From an uncultured Nostocoides sp. (GTDB lineage: Bacteria > Actinomycetota > Actinomycetes > Actinomycetales > Dermatophilaceae), in the NCBI GenBank assembly GCA_936931335.1, contig CAKZIH010000087.1:1-6576 (forward strand): a DNA stretch of 6,576 nucleotides, read 5' to 3'. This document shows, piece by piece, positions 4,917-6,576 of this stretch; position 1 is the first letter of the stretch, and each line of letters begins with the position of its first letter. The notes below the pieces were generated by a model. The model was not told the origin of the DNA, searched no databases, and saw only the letters and a program-made list of their open reading frames with translations. Both the position numbers and the translations under genes were made by a program.

Positions 4917-6576
4917 TCAGGCCTCGCGAATGGCCCTGATGGCTGCCTCGGAGATCCGGGCCGGGTCGCCGAGGACGGTGATCGTGCCCACCCAGGGCAA
5001 CGATTGCAGCGCCGGGCGCACCGAAGTCGGGAGCCGGTCGTGGGCGATCAGGATCGTCGGGCGCCCCAGCACGGACCCCAGCAAACCGTCGAAGAGATAG
5101 CCGTTCTCACCGACGGCCACCACGAGCTTGTCGCCCGGCAACTGTGGGGCGAAGAACCGGGCGATGGCGCCGGACACGGCATACCGGTCCTCACCGGCGA
5201 GGCGAACCGCATCGATTCCGCGCGCCTGCAGGCGGGCGAGCACCTGGCCGGAGACGGAGGTCGTGCCACCGAGCACCTGGGCGCTGCCCGGGTGGAGGTC
5301 ATTCAGCACACCAGCCGCATCGGCACCCAGGTCGCCGGCCGGGGTGAACAGGATCGGCGAGCCGGTGGCCGCCGCGGGTCCGCCCACGGACACCGCATCG
5401 GGCAGCGCCACACCGCCGGCCACCACGACATTGCGCACCGGGCGCAGCGCGGCGATCCGCCGGGCGATATTTGCCGCCACCTGGTAGCGATCCGCGCCAC
5501 CCACGCGGATCACGGTCAGACCGCGCCCCTGGAGTTGTGTGACCACCCGGTCGTCGATCGTCGCCGGCCCGCCGATGACGTATGCCGTTTTCAGCACCCC
5601 ACCGCGGCGGTTGAGTTCATCGACCGTGGGCATGGGCAGGGCGTATTGGTCGGCGAGCAGCAGCGGACCGCCCAGGGCCTTGGCGAGGGGCGGGGCGCTC
5701 ACCGTGTCGGCGAGTTTGGCCTGGTCGGAACTGGTGAAGACCACCGCGTTCGCCGAGTCGGGGACGCTGCGCGCGAGGATCGCGGCGAGCACCACGGCGT
5801 CGCTGAATCCCACTCGGGTCGCCTCCCGCCGGATCCAGGTGGAGGGCAGGTTGAGGGCGGCGGCAAAGGCGCTTGCGGGAATCGTGCGCGCGGCGCCGCC
5901 GGCGTCATAGGCGGTGGCCGTGCGGATCGCGCCGCTGGTCAGCCGGGAGCTGAAATCCAGCCGGGTGACAGTGCGCCCCGTGGCGGCCGCGAGTTGGGTG
6001 GCCGAGACGGTGCGGGTCCAGTGCAGGTAGGGATTGTCGGGCTTGGCAGACCATGGGTCCGCCTTGGCGACGAGATAGGGCAGGGTGGTGCCCCAGGCGT
6101 CGGCGCTGGACTGGGTCCAGCCGCCGTTGCTGTCCGAGGAGGCCGCCCGGATGATCTCGCCCCCAGATTTGGCCACCCGGCCCGTGCTCGCGGTGCCGCC
6201 GGCAGCGACCGCCCGGCGCCAGGCGGTCCAGGCGGGCTGGTCCTGCGGCGAGGGGTAGCCGCCGTAAACCTGGTCGGTACTGGTGTCCTCGACGTGGCAG
6301 GCGCACGCGGAGCGCAGACCACCGCGTACCCGCCACAGGGCGAAGGAGCGGGCGGCCACCGCCTGTGCCTCCAGCGCGGCGCCCGGCCATGACCAGGGCA
6401 CCTCGGCCAGCCGGTCGAGGTACTCGCCGTGGACCTGCAGACGCAGCAGCACCTCGATGGTGCCGGAGGTGTCGGCTGAGGGGACGAAGTTGAGGGTGCC
6501 CACGTCATACCGGCCCCCGGCGACGGAGGCGAGGGTGGCGCCGTCGGCGAAACGCAGCGTCACCGACGGACCGCTG
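4917..6576 (-). CDS. SpoIID/LytB domain protein with three CWB2 cell-wall-binding repeats (N-terminus beyond right edge)
   Basis: The frame is open through the right edge, giving 552 visible residues from 6575 to the stop at 4917-4919. A GTG at 6563 is in frame but lies inside domain sequence, so it is not a credible start. Numbering from 6575, a SpoIID/LytB domain covers about 1-240: GEYLDRLAEVPWSWP (50-64; E58 at the place of the SpoIID catalytic glutamate), EAQAVAARSFAL (69-80), DQVYGG (101-106) and SSDSNGGWT (146-154). SpoIID-type enzymes are lytic transglycosylases acting on denuded glycan strands. Three CWB2 units follow at about 244-354, 355-454 and 455-552. The second and third begin with GGADRY and AGEDRY; the first lacks this signature. 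CWB2 triplets bind anionic wall polymers in Gram-positive bacteria, so the protein is probably exported and wall-anchored, but any signal peptide is outside the window. It converges on the CoA-transferase operon. Confidence 0.87.
   Translation of the reverse strand, partial: SGPSVTLRFADGATLASVAGGRYDVGTLNFVPSADTSGTIEVLLRLQVHGEYLDRLAEVPWSWPGAALEAQAVAARSFALWRVRGGLRSACACHVEDTSTDQVYGGYPSPQDQPAWTAWRRAVAAGGTASTGRVAKSGGEIIRAASSDSNGGWTQSSADAWGTTLPYLVAKADPWSAKPDNPYLHWTRTVSATQLAAATGRTVTRLDFSSRLTSGAIRTATAYDAGGAARTIPASAFAAALNLPSTWIRREATRVGFSDAVVLAAILARSVPDSANAVVFTSSDQAKLADTVSAPPLAKALGGPLLLADQYALPMPTVDELNRRGGVLKTAYVIGGPATIDDRVVTQLQGRGLTVIRVGGADRYQVAANIARRIAALRPVRNVVVAGGVALPDAVSVGGPAAATGSPILFTPAGDLGADAAGVLNDLHPGSAQVLGGTTSVSGQVLARLQARGIDAVRLAGEDRYAVSGAIARFFAPQLPGDKLVVAVGENGYLFDGLLGSVLGRPTILIAHDRLPTSVRPALQSLPWVGTITVLGDPARISEAAIRAIREA

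Noticed and set aside
5004..6392. 462-residue open frame on the plus strand
   Set aside because: It is antisense to the SpoIID-CWB2 gene and its translation is low-complexity Arg/Gly/His sequence without motifs.
1..6576. tRNA, rRNA, CRISPR, insertion sequence or phage signatures
   Set aside because: No cloverleaf-like segment, regularly spaced repeat, transposase motif or attachment-site repeat was seen on either strand.

Overview
The window is high-GC DNA, densely coded, with very strong third-position GC bias in every reading frame I accept. A TIGR03089-family gene (known only from actinobacteria), a secreted hydrolase with tandem peptidoglycan-binding domains, and a SpoIID-CWB2 fusion together point to an actinomycete, probably of the Micrococcales (Intrasporangiaceae/Dermatophilaceae type). 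That lineage is an inference from gene content and base composition, not from a marker gene.

Layout, left to right: (1) 1-1152, minus strand, the N-terminal 384 residues of a polytopic membrane protein that looks like a GT-C fold glycosyltransferase; its C-terminus lies beyond the left edge. (2) A 55-bp divergent intergenic region with a TANNNT element in front of each start, as expected for leaderless transcripts. (3) 1208-1951, plus strand, a TIGR03089-family protein. (4) 2046-3182, minus strand and convergent with it, a secreted LAS-type metallopeptidase-like protein with two C-terminal peptidoglycan-binding domains. (5) A 213-bp divergent region (3183-3395) with three GC-rich hairpins and a partial CRP/GlxR-like palindrome. 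(6) 3396-4193 and 4197-4865, plus strand, the A and B subunits of a family I 3-oxoacid CoA-transferase, separated by 3 bp and clearly one operon. (7) 4917-6576, minus strand, a SpoIID/LytB domain followed by three CWB2 repeats; its N-terminus lies beyond the right edge.

Functionally, two surface or cell-wall proteins (4 and 7) flank a central-metabolism operon (6) that exchanges CoA between succinyl-CoA and a 3-oxoacid, for example in acetoacetate use. The membrane protein at the left edge may also act on envelope glycans. Nothing suggests that the window is one functional system. I see no phage, transposon, CRISPR, tRNA or rRNA, and no convincing new multi-gene system.

The most unusual signal is compositional. 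The hexamer GCATAC/GTATGC occurs 14 times in 6.6 kb of GC-rich sequence. It lies on both strands and in several reading frames, and it coincides with otherwise avoided codons: the only two ATA isoleucine codons in the CoA-transferase operon, and TAT in five of six Tyr-Ala pairs.
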